Assembly: GCF_030538655.1 (NCBI RefSeq)
Contig: NZ_JAUNTO010000006.1
Location: forward strand, 94,824-158,823
Direction of reading: 5' to 3'
Length of the DNA: 64,000 bases
DNA from: Paracoccus sp. (in: a-proteobacteria)
GTDB taxonomy: Bacteria; Pseudomonadota; Alphaproteobacteria; Rhodobacterales; Rhodobacteraceae
Positions 28,194-37,395 of this stretch are shown piece after piece. The notes below the pieces were generated by a model, which was not told where the DNA came from, did no database searches, and saw nothing but the letters and a program-made list of their open reading frames with translations. The position numbers and the translations under genes are program-made. Within the stretch, counting starts at the first letter, position 1; each line of letters opens with the position of its first letter.

Positions 28194-28943
28194 ATGAGTA
28201 ATTCTTGCAGGTGTCTTGTGTCTGACAGCGATGGTTCTGCCGACCAGCCCGGCATTATGGCCGAACAGGGCGGTCAGGTGCTGCGCATGGTTGATTTCAA
28301 TCCCGAACAGCCCGCGCGGATATTATCCGATTTGCGCGCCTATTGGCAGGGGCTGCGCAAGGGGCGGGCGGTTCCGCTGCGGTCCGATATTGAACCGCGC
28401 GGCATTCACCGGGCACTGGACCATGCCTTCATTCTGGAACGGATCGCACCGGGGGCGGCGCGGTTCCGTCTGGCCGGGCGGCATCTGATTGACCTGATGG
28501 GGATGGAGGTGCGGGGGATGCCGGTGTGTTCGTTCCTGAACCCTGCCTCGCGCGGGCGGTTGTCGGATGTGCTGGAAACCGTGTTCAAAGCCCCGCAGAT
28601 CGCCGAATTGCGGCTGTCCGGCCCTGCCGATTACGGTCGTCCCGCGATCAGTGGCCGAATGTTGTTGCTGCCGCTGCGGTCGGATCTGGGCGATGTCACC
28701 CGCGCCCTTGGCTGTCTGATCGCAGAGGGTGAGATCGGGCTGGCACCGCGCCGTTTTGATCTGTTGGGCGAACAGGTGACGCCGGTGATCGACGGGGCCG
28801 AGGTGATGATCCCTTCGCCCTCGGCCCGTGGCTTTGCCGATGATGCGGCGCCCTGGCGCAAACCTGTCATCCCGACGCCGAATTTGCCCGAAACGCCCGA
28901 GGAACGGCGTGCCCGGTTTCGCGTGATCGGCAGCGACGACTGA
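28194..28943 (+). CDS. PAS_5-family PAS domain protein
   Basis: Soluble protein, about 249 aa, with one PAS domain of the PAS_5 type (about residues 30-170: LRSDIEPRGIHRALDHAFILERIAPGAARFRLAGRHLIDLMGMEVRG region) and a proline-rich tail. No output domain. Single-domain PAS proteins of this type include regulators of CtrA-linked cell-cycle control in Caulobacter (MopJ), and a perfect CtrA box precedes this gene, so a role in that circuit is plausible but inferred. Start: ATG 28194 (MSNSCRC) is preferred because the ATG at 28146 touches the CtrA box; ATG 28257 is also possible. Confidence 0.75.
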   Translation: MSNSCRCLVSDSDGSADQPGIMAEQGGQVLRMVDFNPEQPARILSDLRAYWQGLRKGRAVPLRSDIEPRGIHRALDHAFILERIAPGAARFRLAGRHLIDLMGMEVRGMPVCSFLNPASRGRLSDVLETVFKAPQIAELRLSGPADYGRPAISGRMLLLPLRSDLGDVTRALGCLIAEGEIGLAPRRFDLLGEQVTPVIDGAEVMIPSPSARGFADDAAPWRKPVIPTPNLPETPEERRARFRVIGSDD

Positions 28944-28953
28944 GGTGCCCAAA

Positions 28954-29012
28954 GGCCGGGGACGCTTCGCCCCCCGGACCCCCAGAGGATATTTTCAAAC
29001 GAAAGACAGGGC
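28954..29012 (+). repeat. Dispersed 3' element, copy 2 (after the PAS gene)
   Basis: GGGGACG-CTT-CGCCCCC hairpin (one mismatch), CGGACCCCCAGAGGATATTTTC, then AAACGAAAGACAGGGCC. It starts 10 nt after the PAS stop codon and follows that gene. Its tail encodes, on the minus strand, the last residues of the convergent GNAT gene. Confidence 0.65.
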
Positions 29013-29984
29013 CGGGGGCTGCCAGCGCATCAGCAAGCCCGCGGCGGGAACGCTGCGCGCGGCTGAGTTCAGCATGATGTTGCCGGTCACGCTGAAACCT
29101 TCCCGTTCCAGCATATGGCGCGAGGCCGGGTTGTCGGCGAACACCTGAGCTTCGATTTCGGTCAGGCCATAGCGCAGCTGCACCTCGGCCAGAAAGGCGC
29201 GCAGCATTTCCGTGCCTAGCCCGGCACCTGCGATGGCCGGATCAAGGAAATACCAGATCGGCGGCACCTTGCCCGCCCCGATCCCGATAGAGCCGCAGAC
29301 CCGATTTTTCCGCCGCGCGACCAGACGGAAAGGCGGCACCAGCGATTCGTCGGGGAACAGGGCGATCAGGTCGGTTTCGGTCATGGCGGCGTGAAACCGC
29401 AGCAGCATCCGGGCAACAGCGCAATCGGTGCCGATGCGGCGCAGGTCGTGCAGGTCGGCGGCGCGCATACCGTCGATGGTCAGGCGCGGCGTTTCCAGCC
29501 GCAGCCCGTGGCGCGCGCCAAAGGTGGCCCGTGTCAGCAGCAGGCGGCGGCCCGGCAGGCGCGTTCCTTCGGCGCGTGACGGGATTTGCTTTGGCCCGGC
29601 GTCGCGGAACCCCAGCTTGGCCAACAGGGCGGCGGACCTGTGGTTGCCCTCGAAATGGCTGGCCGAAATCTGCGCCGAACCGCCTGCGAACGCCCGGCTG
29701 AGCGCCAGCACCGAGGCGCGCAGCGCCAGCCCGCGCCGCTGCCACGGCTGCGCCATCCAGATGCCGAAATCGCGCCGCGCCCGCACCATGCCCGCAAACT
29801 GGCCATCGACGCGGATCGCCCATTCACGGGCACCGGCGGATTTGATGAAATCCATCGCATCGTCCAGACCGTAAGGCCACGGCACCGAAGACAGCCAGCG
29901 CGCCACCTGCCAGTCGCGCAGCCCGTCGCGGATCGCGGGCGCATCTGCGGGGCGCACGCGGTCAAGCGTGACACGGCCCTGCAT
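28995..29984 (-). CDS. Tandem GNAT acetyltransferase
   Basis: Two RimJ/RimL-like GNAT domains fused in one 329-aa protein. The first (about 1-145) has a MAQPWQRRGLALRASVLALSRAF acetyl-CoA-binding segment and GNHRSAALLAKLGF; the second (about 160-325) has LDPAIAGAGLGTEMLRAFL and DNPASRHMLEREGF. Both thus keep the Q/RxxGxG/A-type loop. Substrates unknown; such tandem enzymes modify small molecules or protein N-termini. The C-terminal codons lie within dispersed-element copy 2. It starts 9 nt after the rnd gene in the same direction. Confidence 0.82.
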   Translation of the reverse strand: MQGRVTLDRVRPADAPAIRDGLRDWQVARWLSSVPWPYGLDDAMDFIKSAGAREWAIRVDGQFAGMVRARRDFGIWMAQPWQRRGLALRASVLALSRAFAGGSAQISASHFEGNHRSAALLAKLGFRDAGPKQIPSRAEGTRLPGRRLLLTRATFGARHGLRLETPRLTIDGMRAADLHDLRRIGTDCAVARMLLRFHAAMTETDLIALFPDESLVPPFRLVARRKNRVCGSIGIGAGKVPPIWYFLDPAIAGAGLGTEMLRAFLAEVQLRYGLTEIEAQVFADNPASRHMLEREGFSVTGNIMLNSAARSVPAAGLLMRWQPPALSFV

Positions 29985-29993
29985 ACCGCGCCC

Positions 29994-31160
29994 CTAGCTG
30001 ACGGAGACGACGCGCACCGCGCCACCGCGCGCCGACAGCGCGATCCGCCCTTCGGCCAGACGCAGCGCGTCCTGACCGAACACCTCGGCCCGCCAGCCCG
30101 ACAGCGCCGGCAGATCACGCGCGCCCGAAGCGATGGCATCCAGATCACTGGCCGAAGCGATCAGTTTCGGGGCCACGCCCGCCTCGTCCGCCTTGGCCTT
30201 GAGCAGGACGCGCAGCAGATCTGACAGCGCCGGGTTTCCGGGGCGGCCCGGTTCGGGGTCGCTGGCGCGCGGCAGGTCGCGGGTTTCCATGCCCGCCTTG
30301 ACCGCCGCCAGAATACCGGCGGCAATGTCGCCGCGCCGCGCCTCGCGCAGCAGCAGACGGGATTTGCCCAAATCCGCCTCGTCCGCCGGGCGGGTCGAGG
30401 CCAGTTCGACCATCGCGTCATCCTTGTAAACGCGCGAGCGGGGGACGTTGCGGTCCTGCGCATAAGCCTCGCGAAAGCGGGCCAGTTCGCGCAGCACGGC
30501 CAGAAAACGCGGTTGGTTCGACCGGGTGCGCACCTTGAGCCATGCCTCGTCCGGGCGGGTCAGATAGGTTTCGGGGTCTTGCAGGATGGCCATTTCCTCG
30601 GCCAGCCAGTCAGTGCGGCCAGACCGTGCCAATTCGGCCCGCAGAAATTCATAGATCGCGCGCAGATGCGTCACGTCGGCCAGCGCATAGGTTTTCTGCG
30701 CATCCGACAGCGGGCGGCGCGACCAGTCGGTAAAGCGCGAGGATTTGTCCAGATTGGTTTTGGCAATCTTGCGCACCAAGGTTTCATAGCCGACCTGTTC
30801 GCCAAAGCCGCAGACCATCGCCGCGACCTGCGTGTCGAACAGCGGCTGCGGGAACAGGCCCGCATCATGAAAGAAAATCTCCAGATCCTGCCGGGCGGCG
30901 TGGAACACCTTGACCGTGCCGGGGTGGCGGAACAGGTCATACAGCGGCTCCAGCGACAGGCCATCGGCCAGCGGATCGACCAGCACCGCCTGCCCGCCAT
31001 GGGTTTCAGGCAGCGCCAGCTGGATCAGGCACAGCTGCGAATAATAGGTGCGTTCGCGCAGGAATTCGGTGTCGACGGTGACATAGGGCGCGCCGCGCGC
31101 CAGATCGCAGAACTGCGCCAGCGCCTCGGTCGTGGTGATGGTTGTGATCTGGGTCGTCAT
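29994..31160 (-). CDS. rnd: Ribonuclease D
   Basis: 3'-5' exoribonuclease of the DEDDy class, trimming tRNA and other stable RNA 3' ends; 388 aa, usual length. Exo motifs are VDTEFLRE (D and E), HAARQDLEIF (D) and YALADVTHL (Y and D). A C-terminal HRDC domain covers about 205-285. ATG at 31160 is preferred: it is preceded by AAAAGG and homology starts there; the open frame upstream for 61 codons has no similarity. Confidence 0.92.
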   Translation of the reverse strand: MTTQITTITTTEALAQFCDLARGAPYVTVDTEFLRERTYYSQLCLIQLALPETHGGQAVLVDPLADGLSLEPLYDLFRHPGTVKVFHAARQDLEIFFHDAGLFPQPLFDTQVAAMVCGFGEQVGYETLVRKIAKTNLDKSSRFTDWSRRPLSDAQKTYALADVTHLRAIYEFLRAELARSGRTDWLAEEMAILQDPETYLTRPDEAWLKVRTRSNQPRFLAVLRELARFREAYAQDRNVPRSRVYKDDAMVELASTRPADEADLGKSRLLLREARRGDIAAGILAAVKAGMETRDLPRASDPEPGRPGNPALSDLLRVLLKAKADEAGVAPKLIASASDLDAIASGARDLPALSGWRAEVFGQDALRLAEGRIALSARGGAVRVVSVS

Positions 31161-31257
31161 AGGGGCCTTTTCGGACAGGCGGTTCATTTTGCCTGATTCC
31201 ATCCGCTTTATGCTTGACAGCGACAGAATGAAAGACCGCTGTGGCGCGCGCCCGGCA

Positions 31258-32385
31258 TTACAGCGGGGGAATGTCGCCTTTTTCGCGCTGCGCGTGGAAT
31301 TGCGCGACAAAATCGGTCGTGGTCCCTGCGGCAATGGCATCACGCAGGCCCTGCATCAGTTCCTGAAAGTAATGCAGGTTGTGCCAGGTCAGCAGCATCC
31401 CCGAGATCATCTCGCCCGAGCGGAAGACGTGATGCAGATAGGCGCGGGAATAGGACCGGCAGGCGGGACAGGTGCAATTCTGATCCAACGGGCGCGGGTC
31501 GTCGGCGTGGCGGGCGTTCTTGATATTGACCTGCCCGTGCCGGGTCCATGCCTGCCCGGTGCGGCCTGACCTGCTGGGCAGCACGCAATCCATCATATCG
31601 ACCCCGCGCAGCACCGCGCCGACGATATCATCGGGCTTGCCAACGCCCATCAGATAGCGGGGCTTATCGGCGGGCAGAAAATCGGTGGCGTAGTCCAGAA
31701 CGCCGAACATCGCCTCTTGCCCCTCGCCCACGGCCAGCCCGCCGATGGCATAGCCGTCAAAGCCGATGGATTTCAGGGCGGTGGCCGATTCTTCGCGCAA
31801 GTGGGGGATGACGCCGCCCTGCATGATGCCGAACAGCGCGTGGCCGGGACGGTCGCCAAAGGCGTCGCGCGACCGCTGCGCCCACCGCATCGAGATGCGC
31901 ATCGCCTCGGCCTGGCGTTCCTCGGTCGCGGGAAGGGCCGGGCATTCATCAAAGGCCATCACGATGTCAGACCCCAGCAGACGCTGAATTTCCATGCTGG
32001 TTTCGGGCGACAACATGTGGCGGCTGCCGTCGATATGGCTGGAGAAGGTCACGCCCTGTTCGGTCAGCTTGCGCAGGGCGGCCAGTGACATGACCTGAAA
32101 CCCGCCGGAATCAGTCAGGATCGGGCGCTGCCAGTTCATGAAATTGTGCAGCCCCCCCAGCCGCGCGATCCGTTCGGCACCGGGGCGCAGCATCAGATGA
32201 TAGGTGTTGCCCAGCAGAATGTCGGCACCAGTTTCACGCACCGATTCCGGCAGCATCGCCTTGACCGTGGCGGCGGTGCCGACGGGCATAAAGGCGGGCG
32301 TGCGGATCTCGCCACGCGGGGTGGTGATGGTGCCGGTGCGGGCCATCCCGTCCCGCGCCTTCAGAGTAAAGCCGAATTTGTCCAT
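31258..32385 (-). CDS. tgt: tRNA-guanine transglycosylase
   Basis: Exchanges guanine-34 for preQ1 in tRNAs for Asp, Asn, His and Tyr, in queuosine synthesis; 375 aa. Catalytic aspartates are in [12 protein letters not shown] and in [13 protein letters not shown]; the zinc site is [16 protein letters not shown] with a later His in LTWHNLHY. The start ATG at 32385 has GGGCAG upstream. Single-gene unit divergent from sufT. Confidence 0.95.
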   Translation of the reverse strand: MDKFGFTLKARDGMARTGTITTPRGEIRTPAFMPVGTAATVKAMLPESVRETGADILLGNTYHLMLRPGAERIARLGGLHNFMNWQRPILTDSGGFQVMSLAALRKLTEQGVTFSSHIDGSRHMLSPETSMEIQRLLGSDIVMAFDECPALPATEERQAEAMRISMRWAQRSRDAFGDRPGHALFGIMQGGVIPHLREESATALKSIGFDGYAIGGLAVGEGQEAMFGVLDYATDFLPADKPRYLMGVGKPDDIVGAVLRGVDMMDCVLPSRSGRTGQAWTRHGQVNIKNARHADDPRPLDQNCTCPACRSYSRAYLHHVFRSGEMISGMLLTWHNLHYFQELMQGLRDAIAAGTTTDFVAQFHAQREKGDIPPL

Positions 32386-32519
32386 AGCTGCCCTGCCCGA
32401 CCTGTGCCCAAACGCCGTTGTGTAGCGTTCCTTGCCCCGCGCCGCAACGGCCCGTGCCGTCTGGACCTTGACGGTTTGGCGTCCTATATAATCTGTCGGA
32501 AATCGAAAGGCAGCACCCG

Positions 32520-32876
32520 ATGAGCCAGCCCCTGATGGAAGGCGCCCCCCTGATCCGGCCCTCGACCACGGATCACCCGCTTTATGAACAGATCGTCGAG
32601 GCGTGTAAAACCGTCTATGACCCGGAAATTCCGGTCAATATCTATGATCTGGGCCTGATCTATACGATCGACATCACCCCGGAAAACGAGGTGCGGATCA
32701 TCATGACCCTGACCGCGCCGGGCTGCCCCGTCGCAGGCGAGATGCCGGGCTGGGTCGCCGATGCCGTGGAACCGTTGCCGGGCGTGAAACAGGTCGATGT
32801 CGAAATGACCTTTGAACCACAATGGGGCATGGACATGATGTCGGATGAGGCGCGTCTGGAACTGGGCTTTATGTAA
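32520..32876 (+). CDS. sufT: SUF system Fe-S assembly protein SufT (DUF59/MIP18)
   Basis: Small DUF59 protein, 118 aa, helping iron-sulfur cluster maturation as an accessory to the SUF pathway. Conserved features: [17 protein letters not shown] (about 31-47) and the cysteine in [14 protein letters not shown] (about 64-77). The ATG at 32520 follows GAAAGGCAG. The main suf operon is not in the window; a SufA-type carrier gene follows 155 nt downstream. Confidence 0.88.
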   Translation: MSQPLMEGAPLIRPSTTDHPLYEQIVEACKTVYDPEIPVNIYDLGLIYTIDITPENEVRIIMTLTAPGCPVAGEMPGWVADAVEPLPGVKQVDVEMTFEPQWGMDMMSDEARLELGFM

Positions 32877-32907
32877 ATCGGCACCGCCGCGCCAGAAGAT
32901 GCGTATT

Positions 32908-32935
32908 TGACAAACAGCAAGCGGTTTCCTGTTTG
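32908..32935. promoter_or_regulatory. Promoter-like TTGACA with inverted repeat before sufA
   Basis: TTGACA at 32908-32913 overlaps CAAACAG (32911-32917), which is repeated inverted as CTGTTTG at 32929-32935 with an 11-nt spacer. It looks like an operator placed on a sigma-70-type -35. A Fe-S or iron regulator (IscR, RirA, Irr or Fur class) would fit the gene context, but the motif does not match a consensus I can name. Confidence 0.35.
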
Positions 32936-33031
32936 CCCTGAATATGCGCAGGGCCGCGCGATGTCGGCAGGGGTTGAGGGATGGCACCGCCGTGCCTATC
33001 TTTCTTTCTAACACAGGCGAAAGGCTTTGGC

Positions 33032-33406
33032 ATGTTCGGTATTCCCGGCAAATCCCCGGTTAGCATCACCCCCGCCGCTGAAACGCAGATCGCGCGGCTG
33101 ATGGCGGCCAAATCCGCGTATGGTTTGCGGATCGGCCTGAAAAAAGGCGGCTGTGCGGGGATGGAATACACCATGGAACTGGCCGAGGCTGCCACAGGCG
33201 GCGACGAGGTGGTTCAGCAGGGTGACGCGCGGGTGCTGATCGCGCCGATGGCGCAGATGTTTCTGTTCGGCACCGAGATCGACTATGAAACCGGCCTGCT
33301 GGATTCCGGGTTCCGCTTTCGCAATCCCAATGTGACCGACACCTGTGGTTGTGGCGAATCCATTCGCTTTGCCGCGCCGGTTGCCGGAGGGGCAGCCTCG
33401 GCTTGA
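33032..33406 (+). CDS. sufA: A-type Fe-S carrier protein (SufA/IscA-like)
   Basis: Fe-S cluster carrier, 124 aa. The three conserved cysteines are present: one in KKGGCAGMEY (about 41) and two in DTCGCGESI near the C-terminus. ATG 33032 follows GAAAGGC. The C-terminal extension is short and Ala-rich. Own promoter likely (see the inverted repeat upstream), and tpiA follows 48 nt after. Confidence 0.9.
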   Translation: MFGIPGKSPVSITPAAETQIARLMAAKSAYGLRIGLKKGGCAGMEYTMELAEAATGGDEVVQQGDARVLIAPMAQMFLFGTEIDYETGLLDSGFRFRNPNVTDTCGCGESIRFAAPVAGGAASA

Positions 33407-33454
33407 TCCCCGGCCCGTGTCGTCCTAAGCCTTGGGCGCACAATTCGGGAGAAG

Positions 33455-34204
33455 ATGATGGCACCGCGCAAACTTGCCGCTGGAAACTGGAAGATGAACG
33501 GCGATCTGGCCGCCTTGACCGAGGTGGACCGGCTGCTGGATGCGCATCCCGAACCGGGATGCGAGGTTTTGATCTGCCCGCCCGCCGTGCTGATCCATCC
33601 GATGGTCGGCAAATCGCGTGGCGGCGCGCTGGCTGTCGGCGGGCAGGATTGCCATGCCAAGGTTTCCGGCGCGCATACCGGCGATATTTCCGCCGCGCAG
33701 TTACGGGATGCAGGCGCCGAATATGTGATCGTCGGCCATTCCGAACGCCGCGCCGACCACGGCGAGGATGACGCCGCTGTCTGCGCCAAATCCGTCGCCG
33801 CACATCAGGCGGGGGTCGTCAGCATCATCTGCGTCGGGGAAACCGAGGCGCAGCGTGACAGCGGGCAGACTCTGGCCGTGATCGGTGCGCAGATCGCCGC
33901 ATCGGTGCCCGATTGCGCCACCGCCGAAAATACCGTGATTGCTTATGAACCCGTTTGGGCCATCGGCACCGGCCGCACCCCCACCAATGACCAGATCGCC
34001 GAGGTTCACGCCCTGATCCGCAGTGACCTGACCGCCCGTTTTGGCGATGGCGCAGAGTTTCGGGTGCTGTATGGCGGCAGCGTCAAGCCGTCGAACGCGG
34101 TCGAGATTTTCGCCATTCCGAACGTGGATGGCGCGCTGGTCGGCGGGGCCAGCCTGAAGGCGGATGACTTTGGCGCCATCGTCGCCGCGTTGTCGGCGGC
34201 CTGA
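33455..34204 (+). CDS. tpiA: Triosephosphate isomerase
   Basis: Interconverts glyceraldehyde-3-phosphate and dihydroxyacetone phosphate; 249 aa TIM barrel. Catalytic residues: Asn/Lys in GNWKMNGD, His in IVGHSERR, Glu in [14 protein letters not shown]; phosphate loop LYGGSV. Two adjacent ATGs (33455, 33458) follow GGGAGAAG. In several Rhodobacterales tpiA lies beside ppiD-trpE; here those are 8 kb away, a local rearrangement (from memory of the lineage). Confidence 0.95.
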   Translation: MMAPRKLAAGNWKMNGDLAALTEVDRLLDAHPEPGCEVLICPPAVLIHPMVGKSRGGALAVGGQDCHAKVSGAHTGDISAAQLRDAGAEYVIVGHSERRADHGEDDAAVCAKSVAAHQAGVVSIICVGETEAQRDSGQTLAVIGAQIAASVPDCATAENTVIAYEPVWAIGTGRTPTNDQIAEVHALIRSDLTARFGDGAEFRVLYGGSVKPSNAVEIFAIPNVDGALVGGASLKADDFGAIVAALSAA

Positions 34205-34220
34205 TTGCGATAAAAGGCAA

Positions 34221-34273
34221 CCGGGGGCACGCTGCCCCCGCCCGCTGAGGGTATTTTCAGCAAGCAAGATGCC
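34221..34273 (+). repeat. Dispersed 3' element, copy 3 (after tpiA)
   Basis: Perfect hairpin GGGGGCA-CGC-TGCCCCC (34223-34239), then CCGCTGAGGGTATTTTC and the tail AGCAAGCAAGATGCC. It begins 17 nt after the tpiA stop, same orientation. Confidence 0.65.
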
Positions 34274-34374
34274 TAAGCGTTTGCCAGACGATCAGCATCG
34301 TGGCGAAATTAGCGTGCGTCTTCCTGCCCGACAGGGCTGGCGCAGCGCGGCGCGATAGGCTAAACGACGCCCGT

Positions 34375-34451
34375 CGGGGCGTAGCGCAGCCTGGTAGCGC
34401 GACGGTTTTGGGTACCGTAGGCCGGAGGTTCGAATCCTCTCGCCCCGACCA
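34375..34451 (+). tRNA. tRNA-Pro (anticodon TGG)
   Basis: Complete cloverleaf of 77 nt including an encoded CCA. Acceptor stem CGGGGCG with CGCCCCG; D arm GCGC...GCGC; anticodon stem ACGGT/ACCGT around loop TTTGGGT, giving anticodon TGG at 34409-34411; T arm with GTTCGAATC; discriminator A. TGG reads CCA/CCG (and wobble) proline codons. Confidence 0.97.
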
Positions 34452-34462
34452 TTTCCAGAAAA

Positions 34463-34957
34463 TCAGCGACAGGGCAGCGCGGCGCGGGTTTGCGGCACTG
34501 CCGGATGCGCCATCCGTGCGCCAGGGGTCAGGCCAAGGCGCGCGGCCTCGCCTCCGGCAATTTCCAGCACCAGCAGACGGTTCGGATCACGGTCGCCGGG
34601 CATCGCGCCGGGAATGGAGGTTTCGTCCAGCGGCTGCGCCTGCGCATGGATGTGTCGCACCGTTCCCGTTGCGTCCATAAACAGCATATCCAGCGGAATC
34701 AGCGTGTTACGCATCCAGAAAGAGACCGGCTGCGGCTGTTCATAAACGAACAACATCCCCTGCCCCGGCGGCAGATCGCGGCGGAACATCAGCCCCCGCG
34801 CACGCTTTTCCAACGTATCGGCGATTTCGACCGTGATACGCTGGTCGGTGCCGTTACTGCGGAAAATGGCCTGATCGGGTGCACAGGCAACGCCAGCGGC
34901 CAGACCGGCACCGGGCGCAATCAGTAAAAACAGCAGGGTCAGCGATCTGGAAAGCAA
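34463..34957 (-). CDS. Secreted DUF192 protein
   Basis: Periplasmic protein of 164 aa with a signal peptide (about 1-20, [15 protein letters not shown]) and a DUF192 domain over the rest, including the family signature [42 protein letters not shown] region. Function unknown; the fold is a small beta barrel. Start is TTG at 34957, 3 nt after the stop of the upstream cold-shock gene, implying coupling. In Rhodobacterales this cold-shock/DUF192 pair is commonly seen together. Confidence 0.85.
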   Translation of the reverse strand: MLSRSLTLLFLLIAPGAGLAAGVACAPDQAIFRSNGTDQRITVEIADTLEKRARGLMFRRDLPPGQGMLFVYEQPQPVSFWMRNTLIPLDMLFMDATGTVRHIHAQAQPLDETSIPGAMPGDRDPNRLLVLEIAGGEAARLGLTPGARMAHPAVPQTRAALPCR

Positions 34958-34960
34958 GGC

Positions 34961-35569
34961 TTATTCAGCCACTGCGGCCAAAAAACCGTCACCCGCGTCA
35001 TGGTCTGACGGATTGTCGCTGTCTGCTTCGGCGCCATGTTCGTGGCGGACGGCGGCCCGATCCCATGCGCTGACTTGTGCCGCCATCAGGCCACGTGGCC
35101 CTTCGATTACGCGCAGGGCCACCGCCTCGCCCACGGCCAGATCGGACAGGCCGGAATGCCGCAGCACCTCGACATGCAGGAACACATCGTCGGAATGGCC
35201 GAAAATATTCGCGAAACCAAAGCCTTTGCTTTTGTCGAACCATTTGACGCGCGCCGGCCGCAGCGGCAGGTTTTCCAGCTGTGCGATGACGCTTTCGTCC
35301 AGGTCGGCAATCGGCGGCGTGCCGTCGCCTTCGGGGGGGGCGACCGACAGAACCTCGGTCGCCTGAAGGCCGCGCGTGGTGGGCACAACCCGCACCCGGA
35401 CACGTGCATTATCTGCAACCGACCCTTGACCAAAGTTGCGCAGGACGTTGGCGTGCAGCAAAATGTCTGGGCCACCGCCTGAATCCAGCACAAAGCCATA
35501 GCCTTTGGCTGGATCAAACCACTTGATAAGCCCGTCGACAACTGTTCCGCCGACTTTCGGATCGGTCAT
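34961..35569 (-). CDS. Double cold-shock domain protein
   Basis: Two CspA-like nucleic-acid-binding domains in 202 aa. The first (about 9-75) has IKWFDPAKGYGFV (RNP1-like) and ILLHANVL (RNP2-like); the second (about 108-172) has VKWFDKSKGFGFANI and DVFLHVEVL. A linker and an acidic tail flank them. Likely RNA chaperone or antiterminator. ATG 35569 is preceded by CAGGGGTG; a longer start seven codons upstream is less likely. The promoter region upstream contains an inverted repeat. Confidence 0.9.
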   Translation of the reverse strand: MTDPKVGGTVVDGLIKWFDPAKGYGFVLDSGGGPDILLHANVLRNFGQGSVADNARVRVRVVPTTRGLQATEVLSVAPPEGDGTPPIADLDESVIAQLENLPLRPARVKWFDKSKGFGFANIFGHSDDVFLHVEVLRHSGLSDLAVGEAVALRVIEGPRGLMAAQVSAWDRAAVRHEHGAEADSDNPSDHDAGDGFLAAVAE

Positions 35570-35649
35570 TCTGCACACCCCTGACATCACCCGGTTTTGT
35601 GACTTGCCGCCTGCATTTTTGCAAGTCCGCCGGACAAGTTAACAGTAGG

Positions 35650-35670
35650 TTGTCTTGACGTTATAGACAA
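35650..35670. promoter_or_regulatory. Inverted repeat TTGTC-N11-GACAA upstream of the cold-shock gene
   Basis: TTGTC at 35650-35654 and GACAA at 35666-35670, about 80 nt upstream of the cold-shock start. The arms surround TTGACG, a possible -35 on the plus strand. Could be an operator; regulator unknown. Confidence 0.3.
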
Positions 35671-35727
35671 GTTTTTTGCACGCCGCACAGGCTTACCTAA
35701 CGGAAACTTGCTGTAACTGGACGAAAC
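35671..35727. repeat. Three-block intergenic motif, copy A
   Basis: GTTTTTTGC (35671-35679), CTTACCTAA (35692-35700) and GGACGAAAC (35719-35727). The same three 9-mers occur in the same order at 39281-39322 with shorter spacing. On the minus strand this copy faces the cold-shock gene. The rest of the interval to pdxH (to 35817) is A/T-rich and holds no gene. Confidence 0.5.
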
Positions 35728-35817
35728 TAAAGGTTAAATTCTTTCATTCTGAAAATACAGGCAAAATGGGCAAAATCCCATGTCAACTGTGGGTTGCTCA
35801 TCTTGCATATCGCGCAG

Positions 35818-36420
35818 TTACGGCGACAGACGCTGCACCTGCCACCCTTGCGAATCAGACCAAAGCCAATGAAATCTGTCGTGTAGCCGAAATGCACCGT
35901 CAGCCCAGAACTCGATCTGGACGGGTTTTATGCGAAATCCGCCCCAGAACGGTGGCCGCGCCGGATGCAACCCGTGGGCGATGCCCTGACGCGCCACCTC
36001 GGCCATCAAACTGGACCGTGATTCCAGAACCTGCGACTGGCGCGAGGCCCAGGCCCCGATCCGGCTTTGCAAGGCGCGGCTGTTGTAATAGGCATCGGCC
36101 TGCCGCCCTTCTTCACGGGTGACGGTGCCGCGAACCCGGATCTGGCGGCGCAGCGATTTCCAGTGCATCACAAAAGCGGCAACCCCGGTATCGGTGATTT
36201 GCCGCCCCTTGGCACTGTTGTAATTGGTATAGAAAACAAAGGCATCCGCCTCGATTTCCTTAAGCAGAACCATACGTGCATCGGGCAGCCCGTCGGCATC
36301 GACTGTGGCAAGCGCAATCGCGTTGGGATCGTTCGGTTCGGTCTTTTCCGCCTCGGCCAGCCAGCGGCGTGCGATAGCAAAAGGATCGTCACCTGCAAAA
36401 ATACCACTGCGTTCCGTCAT
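35818..36420 (-). CDS. pdxH: Pyridoxamine 5'-phosphate oxidase
   Basis: FMN enzyme converting pyridoxine or pyridoxamine phosphate to pyridoxal phosphate (vitamin B6); 200 aa. FMN and substrate motifs: [34 protein letters not shown], the [19 protein letters not shown] segment and the C-terminal [19 protein letters not shown] ending. Divergent from fabI with 80 nt between. Confidence 0.95.
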   Translation of the reverse strand: MTERSGIFAGDDPFAIARRWLAEAEKTEPNDPNAIALATVDADGLPDARMVLLKEIEADAFVFYTNYNSAKGRQITDTGVAAFVMHWKSLRRQIRVRGTVTREEGRQADAYYNSRALQSRIGAWASRQSQVLESRSSLMAEVARQGIAHGLHPARPPFWGGFRIKPVQIEFWADGAFRLHDRFHWLWSDSQGWQVQRLSP

Positions 36421-36500
36421 GCGTTAACCCCTTTGCGCTTGATGACCATCAACCTTCGGCCTAATCAACTGTCGGAAGTGTGAAACGATGAGGAACGGTC

Positions 36501-37325
36501 ATGTCAAGCAACCAGAACACCGGGCTGATGGCCGGGAAGCGCGGTCTTATCATGGGGCTGGCGAATGACAAGTCCATCGCCTGGGGCATCGCCAAAGCAC
36601 TGGCCGATCAGGGGGCGGAACTGGCGTTTAGCTATCAGGGCGAGGCGCTGAAAAAGCGGGTGCAGCCGCTGGCAGCGCAGCTTGGATCGGACATTCTGGC
36701 CGAATGTGATGTGGCGGATGAGGCGTCGGTGGACGCGCTGTTCACCACTTTGGGCGAACGCTGGGGCAAGATTGACTTTCTGGTGCACGCAATCGGCTTT
36801 TCCGACAAGACCGAATTGCGCGGCCGTTATGTCGATACGTCGCGCGACAACTTTATGATGACAATGGATATTTCGGTTTATTCTTTCACCGCTGTCGCCC
36901 GTCGCGCGGCGGCGATGATGACCGACGGCGGCAGCATGGTGACGCTGACTTATTACGGCGCCGAACGGGTGATGCCGCATTACAACGTCATGGGCGTGGC
37001 CAAGGCCGCGCTGGAGGCATCCGTGCGCTATCTGGCCGAAGATCTGGGCAAGGACGGCATCCGCGTCAATTCGATCAGCGCCGGCCCGATCAAGACACTG
37101 GCCGCCAGCGGCATCGGTGATTTCCGCTATATCATGAAATGGAACGAGCTGAACTCGCCCCTGCGCCGCAACGTCACGCAGGACGAGGTGGGCAAATCGG
37201 CGCTGTATCTGCTGTCCGATCTGGGCAGCGGCGTCACCGGCGAAACCCATCATGTCGATGCGGGCTATCATGTCGTCGGCATGAAGGCCGTGGACGCGCC
37301 CGATATTTCCGTCGTGAAGGACTGA
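36501..37325 (+). CDS. fabI: Enoyl-ACP reductase FabI
   Basis: NADH-dependent last step of fatty-acid elongation, 274 aa short-chain dehydrogenase fold. Nucleotide-binding segment GLANDKSIAWGIAKAL; catalytic Tyr and Lys in HYNVMGVAKAALE (Tyr-x6-Lys); the YYGAERVMP loop precedes it. Target of triclosan-type inhibitors in other bacteria. ATG 36501 with GAGGAACGG upstream. A small flavin-fold gene follows after 70 nt. Confidence 0.95.
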   Translation: MSSNQNTGLMAGKRGLIMGLANDKSIAWGIAKALADQGAELAFSYQGEALKKRVQPLAAQLGSDILAECDVADEASVDALFTTLGERWGKIDFLVHAIGFSDKTELRGRYVDTSRDNFMMTMDISVYSFTAVARRAAAMMTDGGSMVTLTYYGAERVMPHYNVMGVAKAALEASVRYLAEDLGKDGIRVNSISAGPIKTLAASGIGDFRYIMKWNELNSPLRRNVTQDEVGKSALYLLSDLGSGVTGETHHVDAGYHVVGMKAVDAPDISVVKD

Positions 37326-37395
37326 TATTCATCAACCCGCGCAACCATGGACGGCGCGGCGGCGTTCTTTTGGGTAACCCTCAGGAGGACGGGAC

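Noticed and set aside
31161-31343. 61-codon N-terminal extension of ribonuclease D
   Set aside because: Homology begins at the ATG at 31160, which has a ribosome binding site; the extension is not conserved-looking.
35676-36122. 148-codon plus-strand frame across the pdxH 3' end
   Set aside because: Mostly antisense to pdxH; no homology-like features.
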